Shown here piece by piece: positions 1-6,742 of a stretch of 10,613 nt of DNA. The stretch comes from Actinobacteria bacterium UBA959. Its GTDB lineage: Bacteria > Actinomycetota > Actinomycetes > S36-B12 > UBA5976. The DNA lies in the NCBI GenBank assembly GCA_002293025.1, contig DBCL01000009.1, forward strand, positions 4,993 through 15,605, written 5' to 3'. The stretch's first letter is position 1, and the number at the start of each line of letters is the position of its first letter. A program made the position numbers and the translations under genes. The notes under the pieces are model-generated. The model saw nothing but the letters and a program-made list of their open reading frames with translations. It ran no database searches and was not told the DNA's origin.

Positions 1-1515
1 GTTATGCAAAAATTGGATCCTTACATAAACGTTGACCCTGGGACGATGAATCCGTTTCAGCATGGCGAAGTGTTTGTAACCGAAGATGGTGCCGAAACTG
101 ATTTAGATGTCGGTCACTATGAAAGATTTCTTGACACTAATTTGACTCATTCCGCATCGGTTACCACGGGAAAGGTTTATTCCGCAGTTATTGCTCGTGA
201 GCGTAGGGGAGAATATCTGGGGGATACAGTACAAGTTATTCCACACATCACGAATGAAATTAAGTCAAGAATTAGAGCCATGGTTACCCCTGAGGTAGAC
301 ATGGTGATAACAGAAATTGGTGGCACAGTTGGAGATATAGAATCACTGCCTTACTTGGAAGCTGTGCGCCAACTAAGACATGAGCTAGGCAGAGAAAACA
401 CCTTTGTTTTACACGTTTCACTTCTACCATTTATAGGTCCAAGTGGTGAGTTAAAAACTAAGCCCACCCAACATTCAGTTTCTCAGTTACGCGCTATAGG
501 TGTCCAGCCAGATGCCATTGTGTTACGTGCAGACCGTGATGTTCCAGACTCGATCAAGAGGAAAGTTTCACTGATGTGTGACGTAGAAGAGCGAGCTGTT
601 GTCGCGGCAGTAGATGCCCCAAGTATTTACGATATTCCAAAAGTTCTCTCAGAAGAGAAGTTGGATACCTTTGTTATGGAACGGCTTCAATTGAAAAAAT
701 CAGACCCAGATTGGACTCAATGGGATCTATTGCTAGAGCGAGTACATAATCCGAAATTTGAAGTGACCGTAGCCATGGTTGGGAAGTACGTAGATTTACC
801 AGATGCCTACTTATCTGTTGCTGAAGCTTTGAGAGCTGGAGGGTTCGATAACAATACTCGCGTGCAGATTAAATGGGTGGCTAGCGATGATTGTGCAACT
901 GAAGAATCAGCGAGAGAAACACTTAAAGATGTTGATGCGATTTGTGTCCCTGGTGGTTTTGGAGTTAGAGGAATCGAAGGAAAACTCGGCGCACTAACTT
1001 ATGCGCGTAAGAATCAGATTCCAACACTTGGTTTGTGTTTGGGACTGCAATGCATGGTAATTGAATATGCACGTGAGGTTGTAGGTTTAAAGAATGCTAA
1101 TTCACTTGAATTTGATGGAACAACAAAGAATCCGGTTATTTCTACAATGGCTGATCAAATTGACATCGTTGCCGGTAATGGAGATCTTGGTGCAAGTATG
1201 AGGTTAGGGTCATACGATGCTCATTTGGTGAAAGGTTCTATCGTTGCAACCGCATATGGCCAGTTGAAAGTTTCCGAAAGACATAGACATCGGTATGAAG
1301 TCAACAACAGTTACCGAGATAAGCTTTCAGAATCAGGAATGATTTTTAGCGGTCTATCCCCAGATGGTCATCTTGTTGAGTATGTGGAGTTACCAATTGC
1401 TGTGCACCCTTTTTATGTTGGTACACAAGCACATCCCGAGTTTAAATCAAGGCCCACACGCCCACACCCATTATTCAGTGCACTAATAAAGGCTGCGTTG
1501 CTCAAGAGTAAGTAA
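1..1515 (+). CDS. pyrG: CTP synthase (glutamine hydrolysing), 5'-truncated by window edge
   Basis: Makes CTP from UTP, ATP and glutamine in the cytoplasm, the last step of de novo pyrimidine nucleotide synthesis. The reading frame is open from base 1 (a GTT codon). The ATG at 4 is an internal Met, because it begins the conserved MQKLDPY stretch that lies near residue 39 in full-length enzymes. About 38 residues, including the P-loop (SxLGKG), are therefore outside the window. Visible synthetase-domain motifs are DGAETDLD, which contributes to Mg/nucleotide binding, and EIGGTVGDIES. From about base 748 a class I glutamine amidotransferase domain follows: GGFGVRG forms the oxyanion region, the nucleophile Cys of LGLCLGLQ is at 1036-1038, and the His and Glu of the triad (AHPEF) are at 1432-1434 and 1438-1440. 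About 504 codons remain of the usual 540-550. The enzyme looks intact apart from the cut. Identification is secure. Confidence 0.98.
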   Translation, partial: VMQKLDPYINVDPGTMNPFQHGEVFVTEDGAETDLDVGHYERFLDTNLTHSASVTTGKVYSAVIARERRGEYLGDTVQVIPHITNEIKSRIRAMVTPEVDMVITEIGGTVGDIESLPYLEAVRQLRHELGRENTFVLHVSLLPFIGPSGELKTKPTQHSVSQLRAIGVQPDAIVLRADRDVPDSIKRKVSLMCDVEERAVVAAVDAPSIYDIPKVLSEEKLDTFVMERLQLKKSDPDWTQWDLLLERVHNPKFEVTVAMVGKYVDLPDAYLSVAEALRAGGFDNNTRVQIKWVASDDCATEESARETLKDVDAICVPGGFGVRGIEGKLGALTYARKNQIPTLGLCLGLQCMVIEYAREVVGLKNANSLEFDGTTKNPVISTMADQIDIVAGNGDLGASMRLGSYDAHLVKGSIVATAYGQLKVSERHRHRYEVNNSYRDKLSESGMIFSGLSPDGHLVEYVELPIAVHPFYVGTQAHPEFKSRPTRPHPLFSALIKAALLKSK

Positions 1516-1529
1516 AGAGAGCAACAGCA
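1494..1529 (+). terminator. Hairpin spanning the pyrG stop codon; possible weak terminator or processing site
   Basis: GTTGCTC (1497-1503) and GAGCAAC (1519-1525) form a perfect 7-bp stem around a 15-nt loop that contains the pyrG TAA (1513-1515). Past a one-base bulge (A1526) the stem gains three more pairs, TGC (1494-1496) with GCA (1527-1529). No U-tract follows, so it is not a classical intrinsic terminator. Actinobacterial terminators often lack U-tracts, so partial termination or a 3'-end stabilising structure before ald is possible. This is a reading by eye without a folding calculation. Confidence 0.35.
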
Positions 1530-1560
1530 AACCCGCAAAAGTAGTAGTCTTAGAGGGAAT

Positions 1561-1564
1561 GGAG
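1561..1564 (+). promoter_or_regulatory. Shine-Dalgarno site that favours the ATG start of ald
   Basis: GGAG lies 8 bases before the ATG at 1573, a good spacing. A second purine-rich stretch, GAGGG at 1553-1557, lies 6 bases before a possible GTG start at 1564. The family N-terminus (MRIGVPxEIK) begins exactly at the ATG, so the GGAG/ATG pair is preferred; the GTG would add only three residues. Confidence 0.5.
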
Positions 1565-1572
1565 TGATAAGT

Positions 1573-2682
1573 ATGCGAATAGGTGTACCTACCGAGATCA
1601 AAAACAATGAATTCAGAGTTGCAATTACTCCCGATGGAGTGACTCAATTGGTTAAGAATGGTCATGAAATATTTATCCAAGCTGGTGCAGGTTTAGGCTC
1701 TTCGATTTCGAATGAAGAGTTCCAAGTCAGTGGGGCGACGATGGTTAATACCGCGGATGAAATCTGGTCAACTAATGAGTTAATACTTAAAGTTAAAGAA
1801 CCCGTTGCTGCGGAATTTCATCGTATGAGACCAAATCAAATTCTATTCACTTACTTACATTTAGCGGCAGGTCGAGAGTGTGCTCAAGCGTTAGTTGACT
1901 CGGGTATTACTGCCATAGCATATGAAACAGTTTTAAACAGTGATGGCACTACACCATTGTTAGCACCCATGTCCGAAGTGGCAGGTCGATTGGCACCACA
2001 AGTTGGAGCAGACGCGCTACTTAGACCTAAAGGTGGTCGTGGAGTGTTGCTGGGTGGTGTCAGTGGAACAAGAAAAGGAAGGGTCGTAGTTCTCGGCGGA
2101 GGTGTTGCTGGGTTCAATTCAGCGCAAATAGCACATGGGATGGATGCTGATGTGATTATCTTTGATCGTAACTCTGACCGTCTAAAGTATCTAAAGGATT
2201 ACTTCAAGGGTGAAGTAGAAACTTCACTAGCTGATAGTGCAAGTATTGAGTCTGCAGTCATTGAGGCTGATCTTGTAATTGGTGCTGTCTTAATCCCGGG
2301 CACTAAAACACCAAAATTAGTCTCTAATGCCACTGTTGCCAGAATGAAACCAGGTTCTGTCTTGGTTGATATATCTATTGATCAAGGTGGGTGTTTTGAA
2401 GATTCTAAACCAACCACTCATGCTGACCCCACTTACAAAGTCCATAACAGCATCTTTTATTGCGTGGCAAACATGCCAGGTGCGGTACCTCACACAAGTA
2501 CTTATGCATTAACAAATGCCACGTTGCCGTACATCACTTCGATTGCAAATAATGGCTGGCGTGAAGCGCTTACTCGAGATTCAGGCTTTAAACCTGGGTT
2601 AAATGTTCATAAGGGTGCTGTTGTGTACAAACCTGTAGCAGATGCACTCAATATGCCATACGTTGATGCTTGGGCGATTTAA
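1573..2682 (+). CDS. ald: Alanine dehydrogenase
   Basis: NAD-dependent enzyme that interconverts L-alanine with pyruvate and ammonium, in the cytoplasm. It can serve alanine catabolism, ammonium assimilation or NADH balance. From the ATG the protein is 369 residues, close to the family's roughly 371. Catalytic and substrate residues fall at family positions: R15, K75 (ILKVKEP), H96 (YLHLAAG) and D270 (VDISIDQGG). The Rossmann dinucleotide loop is VVLGGGVAG at 172-180, followed by an acidic residue near 198 (IIFDRN) that suits NAD rather than NADP. The glycine-rich PKGGRGVLLGGVSG stretch is at 152-165. The alternative start is GTG at 1564. It sits 57 bases after pyrG and 9 bases before xerD, so it is probably co-transcribed with one or both. 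The related transhydrogenase alpha subunit is excluded by length and by the conserved Ald C-terminus (GLNVHKGAVVYKPVADAL). Confidence 0.96.
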   Translation: MRIGVPTEIKNNEFRVAITPDGVTQLVKNGHEIFIQAGAGLGSSISNEEFQVSGATMVNTADEIWSTNELILKVKEPVAAEFHRMRPNQILFTYLHLAAGRECAQALVDSGITAIAYETVLNSDGTTPLLAPMSEVAGRLAPQVGADALLRPKGGRGVLLGGVSGTRKGRVVVLGGGVAGFNSAQIAHGMDADVIIFDRNSDRLKYLKDYFKGEVETSLADSASIESAVIEADLVIGAVLIPGTKTPKLVSNATVARMKPGSVLVDISIDQGGCFEDSKPTTHADPTYKVHNSIFYCVANMPGAVPHTSTYALTNATLPYITSIANNGWREALTRDSGFKPGLNVHKGAVVYKPVADALNMPYVDAWAI

Positions 2683-2691
2683 AACTTTATC

Positions 2692-3612
2692 GTGCAAGTC
2701 ATTAAGGTTCGCCAGCTCTACTTGGATCATTTGTTAGTCGAGCGCGGTATTAGCAAGAACACTCATCTTGCCTATTCCAGGGATTTACAACGCTTCAAAT
2801 TTTTCATGGATGGGATTGGAAAGGAGTTAATCCAAGATATTTCACGGGAGGATATCTCTGCGTTTCTGATTAGTTTGAAAAACCAGAAAGACGCTAAATT
2901 AAGTATCTCGGCAACAACCACAGCACGGATTTTAGTATCAGTAAGAGGGATGTTTAGTTATGCCTTGAAGGAGAAGGTAATTATCAATGATCCATCTGCG
3001 GGGATTAAACCACCCAGAATTGGTTCCAGACTTCCAAAAGCGATATCCACTCAAGACGTTACTAGATTATTGAATTCGTTAAAGGGAGACAATCCTTCAA
3101 ATTTGCGCGATCGAGCAATTCTGGAGTTTATGTATGCCACGGGAGCTCGAATCAGTGAAGTAGTAGATCTTGACGTAGATGATTTAGATCTCACAGACAA
3201 CATAGTTGTTTTGACTGGTAAAGGTAACAAGCAAAGAGTTGTCCCGCTAGGTAGTTATGCAACAAAATCGCTTGAAGATTACCTCGTACGAGGTAGGCCA
3301 GCTCTAATTGGAATCAAGGTTGAAAGTGGAACAAGTGCAGTTTTTCGGAATGTTAGGGGAGGGCGTTTATCACGTCAGTCCGCATGGAACATTATGGGTA
3401 ATGCCGCGAAGTTGGCAAAACTGGAGAACGTCACCCCGCACACTCTGCGTCATTCATTCGCAACACATCTTTTGGAAGGTGGTGCCGACATTCGGATTGT
3501 TCAGGAACTATTGGGCCATTCATCGGTAACCACCACCCAGATTTACACCAAAGTAACCATTGAGGCTCTTCGCCATGTTTATTCGACCAGTCATCCACGT
3601 GCCAGGGGTTAG
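2692..3612 (+). CDS. xerD: Site-specific tyrosine recombinase XerD
   Basis: Chromosome dimer-resolving recombinase that acts with XerC at dif, near the terminus, under FtsK control. It has 306 residues, close to the usual 300. An N-terminal SAM-like core-binding domain covers about 5-95 (YLDHLLVERGISKNT). The catalytic domain, about 115-295, holds all expected residues: R153 (ATGARISE), K177 (TGKGNKQR), H250 and R253 (HTLRHSFATHLLEGG), H276 (ELLGHSS) and the nucleophile Y285 (QIYTKV). The GTG start puts the LVERG segment at the usual distance from the N-terminus. There is no clear Shine-Dalgarno, and the gene begins 9 bases after the ald stop, so translation may depend on coupling to ald. XerD rather than XerC is chosen from the neighbourhood, since xerD precedes parA-scpA-scpB in many actinobacteria. 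XerC cannot be fully excluded from sequence alone, but a phage or integron integrase is unlikely. Confidence 0.94.
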   Translation: MQVIKVRQLYLDHLLVERGISKNTHLAYSRDLQRFKFFMDGIGKELIQDISREDISAFLISLKNQKDAKLSISATTTARILVSVRGMFSYALKEKVIINDPSAGIKPPRIGSRLPKAISTQDVTRLLNSLKGDNPSNLRDRAILEFMYATGARISEVVDLDVDDLDLTDNIVVLTGKGNKQRVVPLGSYATKSLEDYLVRGRPALIGIKVESGTSAVFRNVRGGRLSRQSAWNIMGNAAKLAKLENVTPHTLRHSFATHLLEGGADIRIVQELLGHSSVTTTQIYTKVTIEALRHVYSTSHPRARG

Positions 3613-3704
3613 GTTTAGCCAGCCCAAACCACATTTAGTGATGAATTTATGAGAGGGTAAGGCACTGGGTCCCGCCGTTCGAGCGTTGCCCCTGGGGGAG
3701 GATC
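3613..3704 (+). promoter_or_regulatory. GC-rich leader between xerD and parA
   Basis: At 92 bases this is the longest gap between same-strand genes in the window. The first 40 bases are ordinary and AT-rich. Positions 3655-3701 have 34 G or C out of 47 (72%), against roughly 42% around it. A possible stem pairs AGG (3654-3656) plus GGCA (3661-3664) with TGCC (3687-3690) plus CCT (3691-3693), with a 4-base bulge. I cannot assign clear -35 and -10 boxes. No parS-like site (TGTTTCACGTGAAACA) is present. It is the most likely place for an internal promoter or leader structure in the gene string, but that is inference. Confidence 0.35.
3697..3701 (+). promoter_or_regulatory. Strong but unusually close Shine-Dalgarno of parA
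   Basis: GGAGG, within a GGGGGAGG run (3694-3701), is followed by only three bases (ATC) before the ATG at 3705. The usual spacing is 5-9 bases. No better in-frame start is nearby; the next Met, just before the Walker A motif (3792), would remove the family's N-terminal tail. The site is therefore assigned to the ATG at 3705 despite the short spacing. Confidence 0.55.
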
Positions 3705-3718
3705 ATGTCTATAGACAT
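3705..3718 (+). repeat. Perfect 14-bp palindrome over the parA start codon
   Basis: ATGTCTATAGACAT reads identically on both strands, and its first three bases are the parA start codon. In mRNA it could fold as a 5-bp stem with a UAUA loop that pairs the AUG. In DNA it could be a dimeric regulator's operator. About 0.6 perfect 14-bp palindromes are expected by chance in a window this size, so only the position is notable. Confidence 0.4.
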
Positions 3719-4544
3719 TGAATCAGAAGGCTTAGATCTATCTCTCCCACCACCAAGACGCAATACCGGCAAACCTGCACGAGTAATTGCGATGGTTAAT
3801 CAAAAAGGTGGGGTTGGCAAAACAACTAGCACCATTAATTTGGGTGCAGCCTTAGTTAGTGCCGGAAAGAGAATATTACTTGTGGATTTTGATCCGCAAG
3901 GAGCGCTTTCAGTTGGTTTAGGTGTCAGAACAAATGAATCACGGCCGACGATATACAACTTATTGATGAGTGAACCGAATATAACTTTTAATGATGTTGT
4001 TGTTAGAGAAGCAGCGATTGGCATAGATTTACTTCCTTGCGGAATAGATTTAGCAGCCGCAGAAATGCATTTGGTCTCGGAAGTTGGCCGAGAGCAAGCA
4101 CTCGCGAGAGTACTACTGCCTGAATTAACGAATTACGATTTCGTGCTGATTGATTGTCAACCATCTCTAGGTTTGTTAGCTATAAATGCTCTAGCAGCTG
4201 CCGATGGTGTGATTATCCCCGTCGAATGCGAATACTTTGCACTTCGCGGAGTGGCGCTTTTGATTGATTCGATAAAGAAGGTTCAAGGCAGAATAAATCC
4301 AAAATTAGAGATTGATGGTGTGCTAGCGACTATGTATGATCCTAGAACGCACCATGCGCGTGAAGTTTTATCCAGAATCAAAGATGCTTTTAAAGGTCAA
4401 CTATTCAAAACACCAATCACTCGAACAATCAAGTTTCCAGATGCTCAGGTTCAAGGCAAGCCGCTTAACGAGATAGATCCCAAGCATTCTGGTGCCCAGC
4501 AGTATCGAGCGGTTGCGAAAGAACTATTAGCTAGAGTTTCATGA
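3705..4544 (+). CDS. parA: ParA/Soj-family ATPase of the scpAB locus
   Basis: P-loop ATPase of the ParA/MinD superfamily, which dimerises with ATP and binds DNA non-specifically during chromosome positioning. The 279-residue protein opens with a polar tail containing DLSLPPPRRNTGKPARVIA, which I recall from actinobacterial relatives encoded beside scpA. The deviant Walker A KGGVGKTT is at 34-41, with signature Lys34 and P-loop Lys39. DFDPQG (61-66) is the switch or A' motif, and DFVLID (145-150) is Walker B, ending in D150. No transmembrane segment or MinD-type C-terminal amphipathic helix is evident. No parB follows, unlike the parAB operon near oriC, so this is probably the second, orphan-type ParA found with segregation and condensation proteins. 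Its role there is not well established. It overlaps scpA by 4 bases (ATGA), so the two are likely translationally coupled. The start lies next to an unusually close SD and inside a palindrome. Confidence 0.93.
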   Translation: MSIDIESEGLDLSLPPPRRNTGKPARVIAMVNQKGGVGKTTSTINLGAALVSAGKRILLVDFDPQGALSVGLGVRTNESRPTIYNLLMSEPNITFNDVVVREAAIGIDLLPCGIDLAAAEMHLVSEVGREQALARVLLPELTNYDFVLIDCQPSLGLLAINALAAADGVIIPVECEYFALRGVALLIDSIKKVQGRINPKLEIDGVLATMYDPRTHHAREVLSRIKDAFKGQLFKTPITRTIKFPDAQVQGKPLNEIDPKHSGAQQYRAVAKELLARVS

Positions 4545-5380
4545 CAACATCCGCTATGTCTGTGGACACCGAATTAGGTACTGGCAAATTTCAGGTGCAT
4601 CTCGAAGAGTTTGATGGTCCCTTTGACCTTCTCTTGGGTTTAATTGCGCGGCATAAGCTTGAGGTGACTGAATTAGCCCTATCGCAAGTTACTGATGAAT
4701 TTCTAAGCTATATCCGAGCTCAGGGTATTGATTGGAGCCTCGATGAAGCAAGTAGTTTTTTAGTTATTGCAGCGACATTATTAGATCTCAAAACTGCACG
4801 ACTTCTACCAAGCGGCGAAGTTGAGGACGAAGAAGATATCGCTTTACTTGAAGTTCGGGATATTCTCTTCGCGCGACTGCTTCAATATCGCGCTTACAAG
4901 CAAGTATCTGGTGTTTTCCGGGACATTATGGAATCAACACCAAAACGCTATCCACGACAAGCAGGACTAGAACCACGATTAGCTAATTTGCTACCTGAAG
5001 TTGTTATTGGTTTGAGTCCTGTTGCTTTTGCAACATTAGCGGTGAAGGCGCTTTTGCCTAAACAAATTCAAGAGGTTGGTACTGATCATCTACACGCTCC
5101 GCTTGTGTCAGTTAAAGAGCAAGCCCTTTATTTGATTGATCAACTGAAGAAACACCAGAACCTAACTTTCCAGGTATTAATTCAAGATTGTGAAACTATA
5201 GGACACGTTGTCGCACGGTTCTTAGCTTTGCTGGAATTGTTCAAGGAACAACTTGTGATGTTTGATCAATTAGAACCTATGGGGCCATTACATTTAAGAT
5301 ATATAGGAACTCATGATCAGGAATTGAATTTAATAACTGAATTTGACGAAGTTATCAAGAATGAGGATGCAAATGAGTGA
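4541..5380 (+). CDS. scpA: Segregation and condensation protein A (kleisin of SMC-ScpAB)
   Basis: Kleisin subunit that bridges the two heads of an SMC dimer and binds ScpB, forming the bacterial condensin that compacts and separates chromosomes. The 279 residues compare with about 250-280 in the family. The N-terminal SMC-neck-binding helical domain starts at FQVHLEEFDGPFDLLLGL (17-34), followed by IARHKLEVTELALSQVTDEF. LDLKTARLLP is at 82-90, and an acidic linker (GEVEDEEDIALLEV) follows. A C-terminal winged helix covers about 207-256, with VVARFLALLELFKEQ at 223-237. The ATG overlaps the parA stop; a second ATG at 4556 would shorten the protein by five residues. No smc gene is in this window. 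The assignment is secure from the family motifs and the partner gene immediately downstream. Confidence 0.96.
   Translation: MTTSAMSVDTELGTGKFQVHLEEFDGPFDLLLGLIARHKLEVTELALSQVTDEFLSYIRAQGIDWSLDEASSFLVIAATLLDLKTARLLPSGEVEDEEDIALLEVRDILFARLLQYRAYKQVSGVFRDIMESTPKRYPRQAGLEPRLANLLPEVVIGLSPVAFATLAVKALLPKQIQEVGTDHLHAPLVSVKEQALYLIDQLKKHQNLTFQVLIQDCETIGHVVARFLALLELFKEQLVMFDQLEPMGPLHLRYIGTHDQELNLITEFDEVIKNEDANE
5363..5366 (+). promoter_or_regulatory. Shine-Dalgarno deciding the scpB start
   Basis: GAGG within the end of scpA lies 6 bases before the ATG at 5373. The frame is open further upstream, with a TTG at 5343 and ATGs at 5361 and 5367, but those lack a well-placed purine-rich site. The 5373 ATG is therefore the preferred start. 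Confidence 0.6.
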
Positions 5381-5987
5381 GACAACACAAAATGTAATTT
5401 TAGATGATTCTGCAGATCAAGGCTTGGGTGCCCCTAGCTTAGGTCAGGCATTGGAAGCTCTACTTTTAATCCAAGATGAACCGGTAACTGCAACTTTTTT
5501 GGCTCAACATACCCGCACTCCTGAAGATCAAGTTTTACTTATGCTCAAGGATTTGTCTAAGGAGTATCGAAGTCTGAACAGAGGATTTGAATTACGCGAA
5601 GTTGCGGGAGCTTGGCGTTACTACACTGCTGGTGATTGCGCTGATGTTGTTGAACGGTTTGTTAAAGATGGCCAAAACGCAAGATTGACTCAAGCGTCTC
5701 TGGAGACTCTTGCAGTAGTTGCTTATCGCCAGCCAGTGACCCGTACAAGAATTGCAGCGATTAGAGGTGTCAATGTTGATGGTGTCATTAGAACTTTAAT
5801 GACACGTGGCTTAATTCGCGAAACAGGCACCGAAGAAGGATCAGGAGCGTTACTACTTTTTACTACGGAACTATTTCTAGAAAGAATGGGTATTGATGCT
5901 CTTTCCGACCTGCCTCCAATCGAACAATTCCTACCAGAAATAGCAGCAATTGAAGCGCTTACTGATTCTTTAAGTGATCTAGAGTGA
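5373..5987 (+). CDS. scpB: Segregation and condensation protein B
   Basis: Dimeric winged-helix partner of ScpA in the SMC-ScpAB condensin. From the ATG at 5373 the protein has 204 residues, usual for ScpB. It holds two winged-helix domains. The first is about 23-95 (LGQALEALLLIQDEPV, then REVAGAWRYYT at 75-85). The second is about 102-172 and carries the family signature LTQASLETLAVVAYRQPVT (105-123) and RGVNVDGVIRTL (131-142), followed by a conserved T/S-rich LLFTTELFLERMG. The C-terminal tail is acidic. An upstream TTG at 5343 would add ten residues and is less likely because the SD points to 5373. It overlaps scpA by 8 bases and shares a GTGA junction with rluB, so stoichiometric, coupled translation with scpA is likely. 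Confidence 0.96.
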   Translation: MSETTQNVILDDSADQGLGAPSLGQALEALLLIQDEPVTATFLAQHTRTPEDQVLLMLKDLSKEYRSLNRGFELREVAGAWRYYTAGDCADVVERFVKDGQNARLTQASLETLAVVAYRQPVTRTRIAAIRGVNVDGVIRTLMTRGLIRETGTEEGSGALLLFTTELFLERMGIDALSDLPPIEQFLPEIAAIEALTDSLSDLE

Positions 5988-6724
5988 ATCGAGAAAACAC
6001 CGAAGGTATTCGACTTCAAAAAGTACTTGCTCAGGCAGGAGTGGGCTCCAGAAGAGCGTGCGAAGATTTGATCGATGAGGGACGCGTTTCAATAAATGGT
6101 GAAGTAGTTAGGGAGCAAGGTGTTCGAGTTATTGTAAAAGATGTTGAAATAAGAGTGGACGGAGTTTTGATCGCAGAAGAAGCTGATTTAGTTGTTTTAG
6201 CTCTCAATAAACCTCGGGGAGTTTTAACAACTATGCAAGATGAATTAGGCCGAGAATGTGTTGGAGATTTTGTTCAGGATCGCCCAGAACGACTTTTCCA
6301 TGTTGGAAGGCTTGACGCTGATACTGAAGGACTACTTTTCCTCACAAACGATGGCCAGTTAGCCAACCACCTCACTCACCCGACTTTTGGTGTGACCAAA
6401 ACCTATTTCGCCGTGATTCCAGGGCCAGTTCCAGGGGATCTAGGGAAACGCTTGAAGGCTGGCATCGCGCTTGAAGATGGACTTGCCAGATTCGATTCCT
6501 TTCGAGTTGTAGATGCTAATAAATCCGATGCTTTAGTTGAAGTTGTTTTACATGAAGGTAGGCATCGAATTGTTCGTAGGGTATTTGAGGAATTAGACAT
6601 GCCAGTAAAGAATTTGATTAGAACAGCTGTAGGCCCAATTACCTTAGGTGATATGAAGCCTGGACATCTCCGAAGACTTTCACATACGGAATTAAGGTCA
6701 CTGAGATCTGCAGCAGGAATGTAA
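5984..6724 (+). CDS. rluB: Ribosomal large-subunit pseudouridine synthase (RsuA/RluB family)
   Basis: Isomerises a specific uridine of 23S rRNA to pseudouridine during 50S assembly; in E. coli RluB the site is U2605. The 246-residue protein starts at a GTG whose last bases overlap the scpB TGA. An N-terminal S4 RNA-binding domain covers about 9-68 (IRLQKVLAQAGVGSRRACE, then GRVSINGEVV). The catalytic domain begins near 72 (ALNKPRGVLTT) and carries the active-site Asp111 in GRLDADTEGLLFLTNDG. RsuA/RluB-family C-terminal motifs are HRIVRRVFEELDMPV and LIRTAVGPITLGDMKPG. The short length, without the long basic C-terminal tail of enterobacterial RluB, is normal for Gram-positive members. The exact modified uridine cannot be told from sequence, since RsuA (16S) and RluE/RluF are relatives. 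Its place between scpB and aroH follows the actinobacterial order. Confidence 0.93.
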   Translation: MNRENTEGIRLQKVLAQAGVGSRRACEDLIDEGRVSINGEVVREQGVRVIVKDVEIRVDGVLIAEEADLVVLALNKPRGVLTTMQDELGRECVGDFVQDRPERLFHVGRLDADTEGLLFLTNDGQLANHLTHPTFGVTKTYFAVIPGPVPGDLGKRLKAGIALEDGLARFDSFRVVDANKSDALVEVVLHEGRHRIVRRVFEELDMPVKNLIRTAVGPITLGDMKPGHLRRLSHTELRSLRSAAGM

Positions 6725-6742
6725 CGAGTAACCTTACCCACT

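Noticed and set aside
3612..3630. GGTTT...AAACC inverted repeat just after xerD, as a terminator
   Set aside because: The stem is only 5 bp with a 9-base loop and no U-tract; too weak to call.
3641..3660. Two overlapping micro-frames upstream of parA (Met-Asn-Leu-stop, then Met-Arg-Gly-stop)
   Set aside because: Only three codons each, no SD before them, and common by chance; not supported as a leader peptide.
3675..3690. GTTCGAGC in the parA leader resembles a tRNA T-loop
   Set aside because: The flanking five bases do not pair as a T-arm, and no acceptor stem or anticodon arm can be built around it.
3613..3704. Possible parS site beside parA
   Set aside because: No sequence near the consensus TGTTTCACGTGAAACA was seen here, and the palindrome at the start codon is unrelated to it.
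5343..5372. TTG start for scpB giving a ten-residue longer protein
   Set aside because: The added residues are out-of-frame scpA coding sequence, and a well-spaced GAGG supports the ATG at 5373.
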